Assembly: GCA_963744115.1 (NCBI GenBank) | Contig: CAVUSI010000001.1 | Span: forward strand, 186,001 to 250,000 | DNA length: 64,000 bases | Direction: 5' to 3' | Source of the DNA: Chersky-267 sp963744115 | GTDB lineage: Bacteria > Chloroflexota > Limnocylindria > Limnocylindrales > CSP1-4 | In this document: positions 34,354-42,197 of the stretch, one piece after another | How positions within the stretch are numbered: position 1 is the stretch's first letter | Layout of the letters: each line of letters begins with the position of its first letter | Position numbers and translations under genes: made by a program | Notes under the pieces: generated by a model | The model's database searches: none | Told to the model about the DNA's origin: nothing | The model's input: only the letters and a program-made list of their open reading frames with translations

Positions 34354-36302
34354 CCGCGCTCGACCATGACGGCCGTCAGCGAGAGGCCGTCGCCGACCTG
34401 ACCATGCCGGCCGATGCCCAGCAGATGCTCGAGCTCGCCCGTGCCGAGGGGATCCAGACCGTCTGGGACCGCGCGCTGGCCCAGGATCCGCAATGCGGCT
34501 ACTGCTCGCTCGGCGTGTCCTGCCGGAACTGTTCGATGGGCCCGTGCCGGATCGACCCGTTCGGGGTCGGACCGCAGGTCGGGGTCTGCGGAGCGACCGC
34601 CGACCTCATCGTCGCCCGGAACTTCGGGCGCGCGATCGCGGCGGGCTCCTCGTCCCACTCCGACCACGGCCGCGACATCCTCGAGGTGTTCGAGCAGACC
34701 GCCAAGGGCGAGACGTCGGGCTACCGGATCACCGACGAGGCGAAACTCCGGCGACTCGCGGAGGAATGGAACATCGAGACCGGTGACCGGCCCGCCGACG
34801 CGATCGCTCGGGACCTCGCCGAGGCGATGTTCAAGGACTACGGCAGCCAGAAGTCCGAACTGGGGTTCGTTGCTCGCGCCCCGGACCAGCGCCGCGCCCT
34901 CTGGCAGCGGCTCCAGCTCACCCCCAGGGGCATCGACCGTGAGAGCGTCGAGATGCTCCATCGCACCCACATGGGCGTCGACAGCGACTATGCCAACGTC
35001 CTGCTGCACGCGCTGCGGACCGGCCTGGCCGACGGCTGGGGCGGCTCGATGATCGCCACCGAGTTGTCGGACGTCATGTTCGGCACGCCGTCCCCGGTCA
35101 TGTCGACCGTGAACCTCGGGGTCCTCAAGGCGAGCCACGTCAACGTCGCCCTGCACGGCCACAACCCGCTGCTGTCGGACGTCATCGTCCAGGCCGCGGC
35201 GGACCCGGAGCTGATCGCGCTGGCCCGGGAGAAGGGTGCTGAGGGGATCAACCTCGTCGGCCTGTGCTGCACCGGCAACGAGCTGCTCATGCGCAAGGGC
35301 GTGCCGATGGCCGGCAACCACCTGATGCAGGAGCTGATCATCATGACCGGCGCCCTCGAGGCGATGGTCGTCGACTACCAGTGCATCATGCCGGCCGTCA
35401 CCGAGATCGCCCGCTGCTTCCATACGCAGGTCATCTCGACCGCCGACAAGGCCAAGTTTCCCGGCGCCGTCCACATCTCGTTCGATCCGGCCAACGGGCT
35501 GGCGATCGGGCGCGAGATCGTCAAGCGGGCGATCGAGGCCTATCCGAACCGGAACCCGGCGCGCGTGCGGATCCCGGACGGCCCCGTGCCGATGATGGCC
35601 GGCTTCAGCGTCGAGGCGATCCTCGGCGCGCTCGGCGGCACGCCACAGCCGCTTGTCGACGCGATCGCGGCGGGTACGATCCGCGGCGCCGTCGGCGTCG
35701 TCGGCTGCAACAACCCCAAGATCACCCAGGACTACGGGCACGTCACCCTCACGCGCCGCCTGATCGAGAACGACATCCTCGTCCTCGTCACGGGCTGCGC
35801 CGCGGTCGCCAACGGCAAGGCCGGGCAGATGGTCCCGGATGCCGCGGCGATGGCAGGGCCCGGGCTCCGGGCGGTCTGTGAGTCGCTCGGCATCCCACCG
35901 GTCCTGCACATGGGCTCGTGCGTCGACAACACCAGGATCCTCGTCCTCGCGGCGGCCCTGGCCAAGCACCTCGGCGTCGACATCAGCCAGCTTCCGCTGG
36001 CGGGCGCCGCCCCGGAGTGGTATTCCGAGAAGGCCGTCGCCATCGGGGCCTACGTCGTGGCCTCGGGGATCACCACGGTCCTCGGCGTCCAGCCGCCGAT
36101 CTTCGGCAGTGACAAGGTCGTCGACCTGCTCGCCAACGGGCTCGAAGGCGTCGTCGGGGCGAAGTTCGCGGTCGAGCCCGATCCGGAGAAGGCGGCGGTC
36201 CTCATCCGACGCCACCTCGAGGAGAAGCGGCGAGGCCTCGGGTTGCCGTTCATCGAGCCGTCGACCATCAGCGCGCCCGTCGCCGAAGCGGTCGGCGCCT
36301 GA
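34350..36302 (+). CDS. cooS: Ni-Fe carbon monoxide dehydrogenase catalytic subunit
   Basis: A 650-residue CooS protein that oxidises CO with water to CO2, two protons and two electrons. Its cysteine map is PQCGYC (Cys49, Cys52), then SCRNCSMGPCRI (Cys58, 61, 66) and GVCGATAD (Cys80); the last four bind the B-cluster. All C-cluster ligand motifs are present: LHGHNP, CCTGNE, DYQC, VGCNNPK, TGCAAVANGKA and MGSCVDNTR. The usual Cys47 of the CX7C D-cluster is Ser here, and the second Cys sits three residues after the first (CX2C). The ATG (34350) has an AGGAGG site and overlaps cooF. No acetyl-CoA synthase genes are near, so the enzyme is a stand-alone CO oxidiser. Confidence 0.95.
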   Translation: MTALDHDGRQREAVADLTMPADAQQMLELARAEGIQTVWDRALAQDPQCGYCSLGVSCRNCSMGPCRIDPFGVGPQVGVCGATADLIVARNFGRAIAAGSSSHSDHGRDILEVFEQTAKGETSGYRITDEAKLRRLAEEWNIETGDRPADAIARDLAEAMFKDYGSQKSELGFVARAPDQRRALWQRLQLTPRGIDRESVEMLHRTHMGVDSDYANVLLHALRTGLADGWGGSMIATELSDVMFGTPSPVMSTVNLGVLKASHVNVALHGHNPLLSDVIVQAAADPELIALAREKGAEGINLVGLCCTGNELLMRKGVPMAGNHLMQELIIMTGALEAMVVDYQCIMPAVTEIARCFHTQVISTADKAKFPGAVHISFDPANGLAIGREIVKRAIEAYPNRNPARVRIPDGPVPMMAGFSVEAILGALGGTPQPLVDAIAAGTIRGAVGVVGCNNPKITQDYGHVTLTRRLIENDILVLVTGCAAVANGKAGQMVPDAAAMAGPGLRAVCESLGIPPVLHMGSCVDNTRILVLAAALAKHLGVDISQLPLAGAAPEWYSEKAVAIGAYVVASGITTVLGVQPPIFGSDKVVDLLANGLEGVVGAKFAVEPDPEKAAVLIRRHLEEKRRGLGLPFIEPSTISAPVAEAVGA

Positions 36303-36304
36303 CC

Positions 36305-37165
36305 ATGGCATCGACGCCGACGCCGCTCGAGCCCGGTCACGACGAGGGCATCCGCATCGTCGTGACCGGGAAGGGCGGCGTCGGCAAGACCACGATCAGC
36401 GCGGCGCTCGCCAGACTGCTCGCCCGCGATGGACGCCGCACCCTTGCCGTCGACGCGGACGCGCAGCTCAACCTGGCGGCCGCATTGGGGATGCCCCGGG
36501 ACGTGGCCGAGACCCTCGTCCCGCTCTCCCACCACCACGATTACATCGCCGAGAAGACCGGCGCACGACCCGGTGACGGATTCGCTCCACTGATGCGACT
36601 CAATCCGGACGTCGACGACGTCGTGTCCCGCTTCGGTCAACGCGCACCGGATGGCGTCCGATTCCTGGCGATGGGCACGTTGTCGGGCGCAGGGGGCGGC
36701 TGCCTGTGCCCAGAGAACACGCTGCTCGCCGAGACCGTCCGCGCCATCGGCCTGCGGGAGGGCGAGACGATCGTCCTCGACACGCAGGCGGGCGTCGAGC
36801 ACTTCGGGCGGGCGCTGGCCCGAGGGTTCGGCCATGCCGTGGTGGTCACCGACCCGACCTACAGCGGCATCGGCGTCGCCCTCGCCGCGGCACGCCTCGC
36901 GCGCGACCTCGGGATCCCGAGCGTCCACCTCGCGGTCAACCGCGTCCGGATCCCGGACGATCGGCGACGCGTGCGGGCGGACATCGAGGCGCGCGCCTCC
37001 GGGATCGTCTTCGACTCGTGGACGTGGCTCCCCTACGACGAGGCCGTCCTTGCGGCCGAGCCGTCCGTGGAGACCCTGCTCACAGACCCACGGATGCCCT
37101 TCCTGGTCGCGATCCGCGCCCTGGCCACCACCCTGACGAACGATCGGACGGAGGTCGCGTCATGA
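36305..37165 (+). CDS. cooC: CooC-type nickel-insertion ATPase
   Basis: A 286-residue MinD/ParA-like ATPase. The deviant Walker A is VTGKGGVGKTTISAAL and VDADAQLNLAAALG follows. A GGGCLCPENT segment holds the CxC motif that in CooC binds Ni or Zn at the dimer interface. DTQAGVEHFGRALARG is Walker B/switch II. CooC hydrolyses ATP to load nickel into the C-cluster of CooS. It starts two bases after the cooS stop and overlaps the next gene by four bases. Confidence 0.93.
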   Translation: MASTPTPLEPGHDEGIRIVVTGKGGVGKTTISAALARLLARDGRRTLAVDADAQLNLAAALGMPRDVAETLVPLSHHHDYIAEKTGARPGDGFAPLMRLNPDVDDVVSRFGQRAPDGVRFLAMGTLSGAGGGCLCPENTLLAETVRAIGLREGETIVLDTQAGVEHFGRALARGFGHAVVVTDPTYSGIGVALAAARLARDLGIPSVHLAVNRVRIPDDRRRVRADIEARASGIVFDSWTWLPYDEAVLAAEPSVETLLTDPRMPFLVAIRALATTLTNDRTEVAS

Positions 37166-38389
37166 AGGTCCTCATCATCGGTTCCGGCCCGGCCGGCATC
37201 GTCGCCGCCGAGGAGATGCGGGCCGCCGATCCGGCCGTCGAGCTCGAGATGGTCACCCAGGAACCGTATCCGCCGTATTCGCCGCCGGCGATGGCCGACC
37301 ATTTCCTGACCGGTCGATCCGAGCCCCTCTACTGGAAGGGCGCCGACGTCTGCGAACGGCTGGGGATCCTGTACCGAAGTCCCGCCCGGGTCGCCTCGGT
37401 CGACCCGGCAGGCCGGACGGTCGTCCTCCACGATGGCGCCCGCCTCGGCTGGGATGCGTTGCTCGTCGCGAGCGGCAGCCGACTCCACGCGCCGATCGAG
37501 GGCGCCGAGCTGGCCGGCGTCCACGACTTCAAGTCGCTCGCGGCCGCGGAAGCCATCATCGGCCGGGTCCGGCGTCGGCAGGCGACTTCGGCGCTGATCG
37601 TCGGTGCCGGATTCATCGGGATGGAGATCGCCCTGCTGCTGGCGGATCTCGGCGTCCGCGTCGCGATGGTCGGCAGGCGGACCTGGGTCATGCCGCGGAT
37701 GCTCGACCCGGAGACGGCCGAGATCGCCGGTCGAGCGATGATCGCGCGAGGGATCGAGCTGCGACTCGGGGTCGAGGCGACCGGGTTCGTCGAACGCGAC
37801 GGCGCGGCTGCCGGCGTGCGGCTCGCGAGCGGCGAGATCCTGACCGCGGACCTGTACGTGGCGGCCACCGGAGTCAAGCCCAACATCCAGTTCCTCGCCG
37901 GGTCCGGCGTCGCGACGGACTGGGGGATCGCAGTGGATGACCACCTGCGGCACGAACATCCCCGGGATCTGGGCGGCCGGCGATGCGGTCGAGGCGAAGG
38001 ACCGGGCGACCGGCAAGGCGTTCGTCCACGCCATCTTCCCCAACGCCGTCGACCAGGCCCGGATCGTCGCCGCCAACATCCTCGGCGGCGACCTTGCCTA
38101 CCCCGGCGCCGAGAGCATGAACAGCCTCAAGCACCTTGGTCTGCCGATCATGGCCGTCGGGGCGATGGAGGGCGTCGACGAGCTTCGCTGGCGCGACGGC
38201 GACGCGTTGCGCAAGATCTTCCTCGAGGACGGCCGGATCGTCGGCTTCCGGTTCGCCGGCGAGATCTCCGGCGGCGGGCTCCTCCGCTCGTTCCTGCTTC
38301 GTGGCGAGGACGTCCGTCGGTACGGACGGCGCCTGGTCCGACCCGGCTTCGGGATGAGCCAGGTGGTCCTGCCGGCGATGGCCCTCTGA
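37162..38389 (+). CDS. FAD/NAD(P)-dependent oxidoreductase (FNOR) of the CODH operon, frameshifted
   Basis: The first frame reads VLIIGSGPAGIVAAEEMRAA (FAD GxGxxG), then ALIVGAGFIGMEIALLLADL (NAD(P)-binding GxGxxG) up to GIAVDDHLR. The second continues as TNIPGIWAAGDAVEAKDRAT to a stop at 38389. Removing one C at about 37951 joins them into about 408 residues, the family length. It is related to NADH:rubredoxin/nitrite reductase FAD subunits. In the operon it should accept electrons from CooF and reduce NAD(P)+, or run the reverse reaction. The frameshift lies outside any known slippery sequence, so an assembly error is likely. Confidence 0.88.
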
Positions 38390-38395
38390 AGGTCG

Positions 38396-40078
38396 CTACC
38401 TGGAAACGTCGCGGCGACGGATCCCCCAGGCACCGAGCGCGATCCCACCGACCGCGATGACGAGGCAGGCCGCGATCCCGGCGGGGTCCCAGACGCCGAT
38501 CATCGGCTGTCCGAGATGAGCGGTCAGGGCGAGCTGGTGGACCCAGTCGGGCAGCTTGAGTGCCGGCGCGAGCAGATCGATCAGATAGGTCGCGACGACC
38601 ACCAGCGCGGCCACCTCGGCGGCGAGCGACGTCCGCCACAGACCACCGACGGCGACACCGATGCCGACGATGGCGAGGGCGTAGATGCCGAGCGCGGCTG
38701 AGCCGAGGATCGCGCCCCCGGCCGAGACCCCGCCGGACGCCGCGCCGAGGCCGATCCCCGCCGCGAACAGGACGGACATCACGACGATCGCGAGGATCGC
38801 CGAGGCACCGCCGGCCACGACCCAGCGGGTCCGCGCCAGCGGGCTGGCGAGGACCTCCTCGAGCCGACCTTCGGTCTCATCCGAGGCCCATTTCGAGACG
38901 AAGGTGGCGGCCGCGAACCCGGCGGCGATGAAGAACAGCTGCACGTAGAGCTGGAGGAAGCCGCTGGCCGACGCGAGGTCGAAGTCAGGGAAGACCGTAG
39001 CGAAGGTCTTGAGCAGATCGGGGCTGCGCCCGATCTCGTCCGCCATGGGCCCGACGAGCGATGCGAGGAGCGTCCCCATGATGCCCAGGCCGATGCCCCA
39101 CGACAGGGCCCGAGGCAGCTGGTCCCCGAAGGCCCGGCTGGTCGGCCCGCGGACCCCGAGGACATCGGCCGGCAGTCCGGGAAGCGCCAGGCCGGCGGTG
39201 ACCCCCAGGTCTCGCCGCATGAACAGCTCGACCCCGATCACGAGGAAGGCAGCGGCCCCAAGGCCCACGAGCGCCAACCCGGCCCAGTCGTACTGGCCGA
39301 TGAGGGCGATGTGGTCGGCGGTCCAGCGGAACGGGCTCAGCGCCGCGACCGGTCCGAGGACGTCGAGGCCGTTGGCGACCCACAGGACCATCATGGCGAG
39401 GCCGGCCACGCCCGCGGCACCCGAACGGCCGAGGATCGGCGCCAGGGCGAACGCCAGGCCGCCGAAGAACAAGGCGATGAAGCCGACCCACAGGGCGAAG
39501 CCGACCGAGGACAGGAGCGGGATCCCGTCGCCCAGAGCCGCGTCGCCGAACGCGTTCGAGCTGACCGTGGTCGCGATCGCCAGGATGGCCATCGCGAGCC
39601 CGAGCATGGTCAGGTGGGCGGCCAGCTTCTCGAGCGCGATGCGGCGCTTGCCGAACGGCGCGGCGGCGACGAAGTCGAGACTGCCCCGGCTCGCCTCGCC
39701 GGCAAGCGTCGATGACAGGGCGAGGATCGACCACAAGGCCGTGCCCAGAGCGAACGTCGCCCCGTACTTCCAGCTCATGTACCCGCCCAGCGTGCCGAGC
39801 TTCTCGGGCTTGCCGAACAGGTTGACCATCGACGCGGGCATGCTCCCGATGAGCTTGTCCACCTCGAGGCGCGCCGCCGGCGTCGGAAAGGCACTGTTGA
39901 TGCCGAAGCCCATGAACAGCGCCATCCCGCCGAGCAGGCCGGCGGCGATGATGAAGGCGAGGCGCGAATCACGGATCGTCTTGCCGTAGATGCTGCCGAA
40001 GCCGTATAGCCGACGACGAAGCGGGATCGGTGGATAGATCGCCGCGGCGGAGCGCGGGGTCCCGGCGCTGGCGGTCAC
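38396..40078 (-). CDS. Large ABC exporter permease
   Basis: A 560-residue membrane protein with about 12 helices in two similar halves. IAAGLLGGMALFMGFGINSA opens half one, and a second set follows after the soluble middle (PDLLKTFATVFPDFDLASAS). The double-length ABC-2 permease layout is found in exporters annotated for polyketide antibiotics or tetronasin. GTG 40078 overlaps the ATPase stop by four bases. It lies convergent to the CODH operon, six bases between stops. The cargo is unknown. Confidence 0.88.
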   Translation of the reverse strand: MTASAGTPRSAAAIYPPIPLRRRLYGFGSIYGKTIRDSRLAFIIAAGLLGGMALFMGFGINSAFPTPAARLEVDKLIGSMPASMVNLFGKPEKLGTLGGYMSWKYGATFALGTALWSILALSSTLAGEASRGSLDFVAAAPFGKRRIALEKLAAHLTMLGLAMAILAIATTVSSNAFGDAALGDGIPLLSSVGFALWVGFIALFFGGLAFALAPILGRSGAAGVAGLAMMVLWVANGLDVLGPVAALSPFRWTADHIALIGQYDWAGLALVGLGAAAFLVIGVELFMRRDLGVTAGLALPGLPADVLGVRGPTSRAFGDQLPRALSWGIGLGIMGTLLASLVGPMADEIGRSPDLLKTFATVFPDFDLASASGFLQLYVQLFFIAAGFAAATFVSKWASDETEGRLEEVLASPLARTRWVVAGGASAILAIVVMSVLFAAGIGLGAASGGVSAGGAILGSAALGIYALAIVGIGVAVGGLWRTSLAAEVAALVVVATYLIDLLAPALKLPDWVHQLALTAHLGQPMIGVWDPAGIAACLVIAVGGIALGAWGIRRRDVSR

Positions 40079-40983
40079 GACCCGGTCACCTCGACGGCCG
40101 GGCGGTCGTACTGGGCGAGGAACGTCTCCTCCAGGGATGGCTCGCGGGACACGAAGTCCAGGAGCTCGTAGCGGGCAGCGGCCCGGACGACCGGGGTGAT
40201 CGCCCCGCTCACGCGCATCCGAAGCACGTGATCGTCGGCGCTGACCTCCGACACCCCCGGCAGCGCGGCGAACTCGGCCGCCGGGACCGGTCCTGCGAAC
40301 CGGAGCTCGACCTGGTGGTGGGCGAGGTCGCGCAGGGCGTCGACGCGATCGACCATCGCCAGGCGACCGTCGCGGATGATCGCGACCCGGTCGCAGGTCT
40401 TCTCCGCCTCGGACAGGATGTGGCTCGAGAGGAAGACCGTGCTCCCATTGCCGACCACGTCGCGGAGGAACTCGAAGAAGGTCTGCTGGACGAGCGGATC
40501 GAGGCCGGACGTCGGTTCGTCGAGGATGAGCAGCTCCGGACGATGCTGCAGGGCGATGACCAGGCCGACCTTCTGCTTGTTGCCCTTCGAGTACTCCTTG
40601 AATTTGCGCGACGGATCGAGGTCGAACCGCTCGATCAACGACGCCTGGTAGGCGGGGTCGACGCCGCCGCGGAGGTTGGCGAAGTAGGTCAGGGTCTGGC
40701 CGCCGGTCAGCCGGTCGTACAGGGTGAACTCGCCGGGAAGGTAGCCGACCCGACGGTGGATCGCGACCGGATCGATCGAGGAGTCGATACCGAAGACCAG
40801 GGCGCGCCCGCTCGTGGGCCGGATCAGGTCGAGCAGGACCCGGATGGTCGTCGTCTTGCCGGCGCCGTTGGGGCCCAGGAAGCCGAACACCTCGCCCTGC
40901 TCGACGTCCAGCTCGACGTCGATGATCCCGCGGTGCTCACCGTAGGACTTGGTCAGCCGCTCGATCTGGATGATCGCCGTCAT
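40075..40983 (-). CDS. ABC exporter ATP-binding protein
   Basis: A 302-residue ATPase. Walker A is LGPNGAGKTTTIRVLLDL, the signature region is YSKGNKQKVGLVIALQ (SKGNKQK replaces SGGQ), Walker B is LLILDEPTSGLDPLVQQ, and the His switch is in FLSSHILSEAEKTCD. The C-terminal domain (from VELRFAGPVPAAEF) senses partner or cargo. It starts at ATG 40983 and is followed by its permease. It is regulated probably by the GbsR-like gene just upstream. Confidence 0.92.
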   Translation of the reverse strand: MTAIIQIERLTKSYGEHRGIIDVELDVEQGEVFGFLGPNGAGKTTTIRVLLDLIRPTSGRALVFGIDSSIDPVAIHRRVGYLPGEFTLYDRLTGGQTLTYFANLRGGVDPAYQASLIERFDLDPSRKFKEYSKGNKQKVGLVIALQHRPELLILDEPTSGLDPLVQQTFFEFLRDVVGNGSTVFLSSHILSEAEKTCDRVAIIRDGRLAMVDRVDALRDLAHHQVELRFAGPVPAAEFAALPGVSEVSADDHVLRMRVSGAITPVVRAAARYELLDFVSREPSLEETFLAQYDRPAVEVTGS

Positions 40984-41045
40984 TCCGATCCCTTTCGTGT
41001 GTCGTCGCGACGGGCGCGAGGTCCGACCGTGGCCGGCCCGACGCG

Positions 41046-41570
41046 TCAGGCCGAGACCGTCTCGCTCTGGTCGGCCGACCGTGGACCGACGGGTACCGGC
41101 CCGACCCCGACCCGTCCAGCACGTTCCCCCAGGTACCGGTCGATCAGCGTCGGAAGGACGTCCCGGATGAACACCGTGGCGTCGTGGACTTCCTGGAGTC
41201 GAGCACGCGAGCGCGGGGATCGTCCGGTCGTTGCGGCGAGCCCTTCGTCCGTGATCTCGACGAGCCTGGCGTAGGCAGACCCGGCGCTGCGCAGGACCGT
41301 GTCGAACGTGCCGGGCGGAGCGCTGAAGTACTCGCGCCGATCGCCCCGGCGACGGACCCGACGGATCATGCCGACCGTGGACAGGAACGCCGCCGCACCG
41401 CTGATCGCACCGCGGCTGGCCTGGAGCGACTCGGCCAGCGCCGCGGCCGTCTGCTCGGGCGGCTCGCAGATGAGGAGCCAGGCCCACAGCCGACCGGCCA
41501 TCGGCGTCATCTTGTACGAGCCCATGTAGTGGCCCATCGCTTCGACGAAGGCGGCTTCGCGGTCGTTCAC
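41046..41570 (-). CDS. GbsR/MarR-type transcriptional regulator
   Basis: A 174-residue winged-helix regulator. AGRLWAWLLICEPPEQTAAA and LAESLQASRGAISGAAAFLS form the recognition region, and VGMIRRVRRRGDRREYFSAP the wing. A long C-terminal helix pair supports dimerisation. GbsR-type regulators often repress a neighbouring transporter, here the ABC exporter 62 bases downstream. It starts at GTG 41570. The promoter ends only a few bases upstream, so the mRNA may be leaderless, and a palindrome overlaps the promoter, which suggests autoregulation. Confidence 0.88.
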   Translation of the reverse strand: MNDREAAFVEAMGHYMGSYKMTPMAGRLWAWLLICEPPEQTAAALAESLQASRGAISGAAAFLSTVGMIRRVRRRGDRREYFSAPPGTFDTVLRSAGSAYARLVEITDEGLAATTGRSPRSRARLQEVHDATVFIRDVLPTLIDRYLGERAGRVGVGPVPVGPRSADQSETVSA

Positions 41571-41576
41571 GCTCCG

Positions 41577-41605
41577 ATGATAGGACTGTTCGTATTTTCA
41601 GGCAA
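41577..41605 (-). promoter_or_regulatory. Sigma70-type promoter of the GbsR-like gene
   Basis: On the minus strand, TTGCCT (41605-41600) and TATCAT (41582-41577) are spaced by exactly 17 bases. Transcription would start around the GTG codon at 41570, giving a leaderless mRNA. The AT-rich composition stands out from the surrounding GC-rich DNA. Confidence 0.65.
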
Positions 41606-41622
41606 TACTGAATCATACGAAC
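41588..41622. promoter_or_regulatory. Candidate operator palindrome of the GbsR-like regulator
   Basis: Perfect 8-base outer arms GTTCGTAT (41588-41595) and ATACGAAC (41615-41622) enclose an inner TTCAG/CTGAA pair. The palindrome spans the -35 box, as expected for a repressor site controlling the regulator and possibly the copper operon on the other side. Confidence 0.65.
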
Positions 41623-41719
41623 TCAGGGGCGGTCGGTCGGAGCGATCCGGCCGGGCGGCCCATCGCGACGGGCCGAACGGACCTGTCGGGCGGCTGGACG
41701 CGACGTCTAGGGTCGCAGC

Positions 41720-42196
41720 ATGTCGACCTGTGCCACCCTCGCGCTGCCGGCCCGCCGCGTTCGCACCCTCCTGGCTGCCGTGGCGATCGTCGCGACCCTG
41801 GCCGGCTGCGGCGGAGCCGGAACGACCGCGAGCGGCTCGCTCACGACGTCCGAGGCCTGGGCTCGCCCTGGCCCGGCGGGCGGCGAGACGGCCGCCTACC
41901 TGACGATCGCGAACGCGGCCGGGGCCGCGGATACGCTCGTCTCGGCGTCGAGCCCCGACGCGGACTCGGTCGGCCTTCATCAGACGATGACCGATGCCTC
42001 CGGGATGACCGCGATGCAGCCGATGGCCGGGATCGACATCCCAGCCGGCGCCAGCGTCACCCTCGCGCCGGGTGGCACGCACCTGATGGTGATGGGCCTG
42101 GCGAAGGACCTGGCCGCTGGTGGCACGCTCGACCTCGAGCTCCACTTCAAGAACGCCGGGACGGTCACGGTCAAGGTCCCGGTCAAGCAGCCCTGA
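41720..42196 (+). CDS. PCu(A)C periplasmic/surface copper chaperone
   Basis: A 158-residue lipoprotein. A hydrophobic signal (LLAAVAIVATLAGC) ends at a lipobox Cys. The mature part has the PCu(A)C metal motif: LHQTMTDASGMTAMQ (His, then Met residues) and later GGTHLMVMGL (His-x-Met). These ligands carry Cu(I) to cytochrome oxidase CuA or to other cuproenzymes, usually with a SCO partner. The SCO-fusion gene starts one base after its stop, so both are in one operon. Confidence 0.92.
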   Translation: MSTCATLALPARRVRTLLAAVAIVATLAGCGGAGTTASGSLTTSEAWARPGPAGGETAAYLTIANAAGAADTLVSASSPDADSVGLHQTMTDASGMTAMQPMAGIDIPAGASVTLAPGGTHLMVMGLAKDLAAGGTLDLELHFKNAGTVTVKVPVKQP

Positions 42197-42197
42197 C

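Noticed and set aside
34332..36311. 659-residue minus-strand frame opposite cooS
   Set aside because: It has biased Arg/Asp/Val shadow composition, and the plus strand carries an unmistakable CooS.
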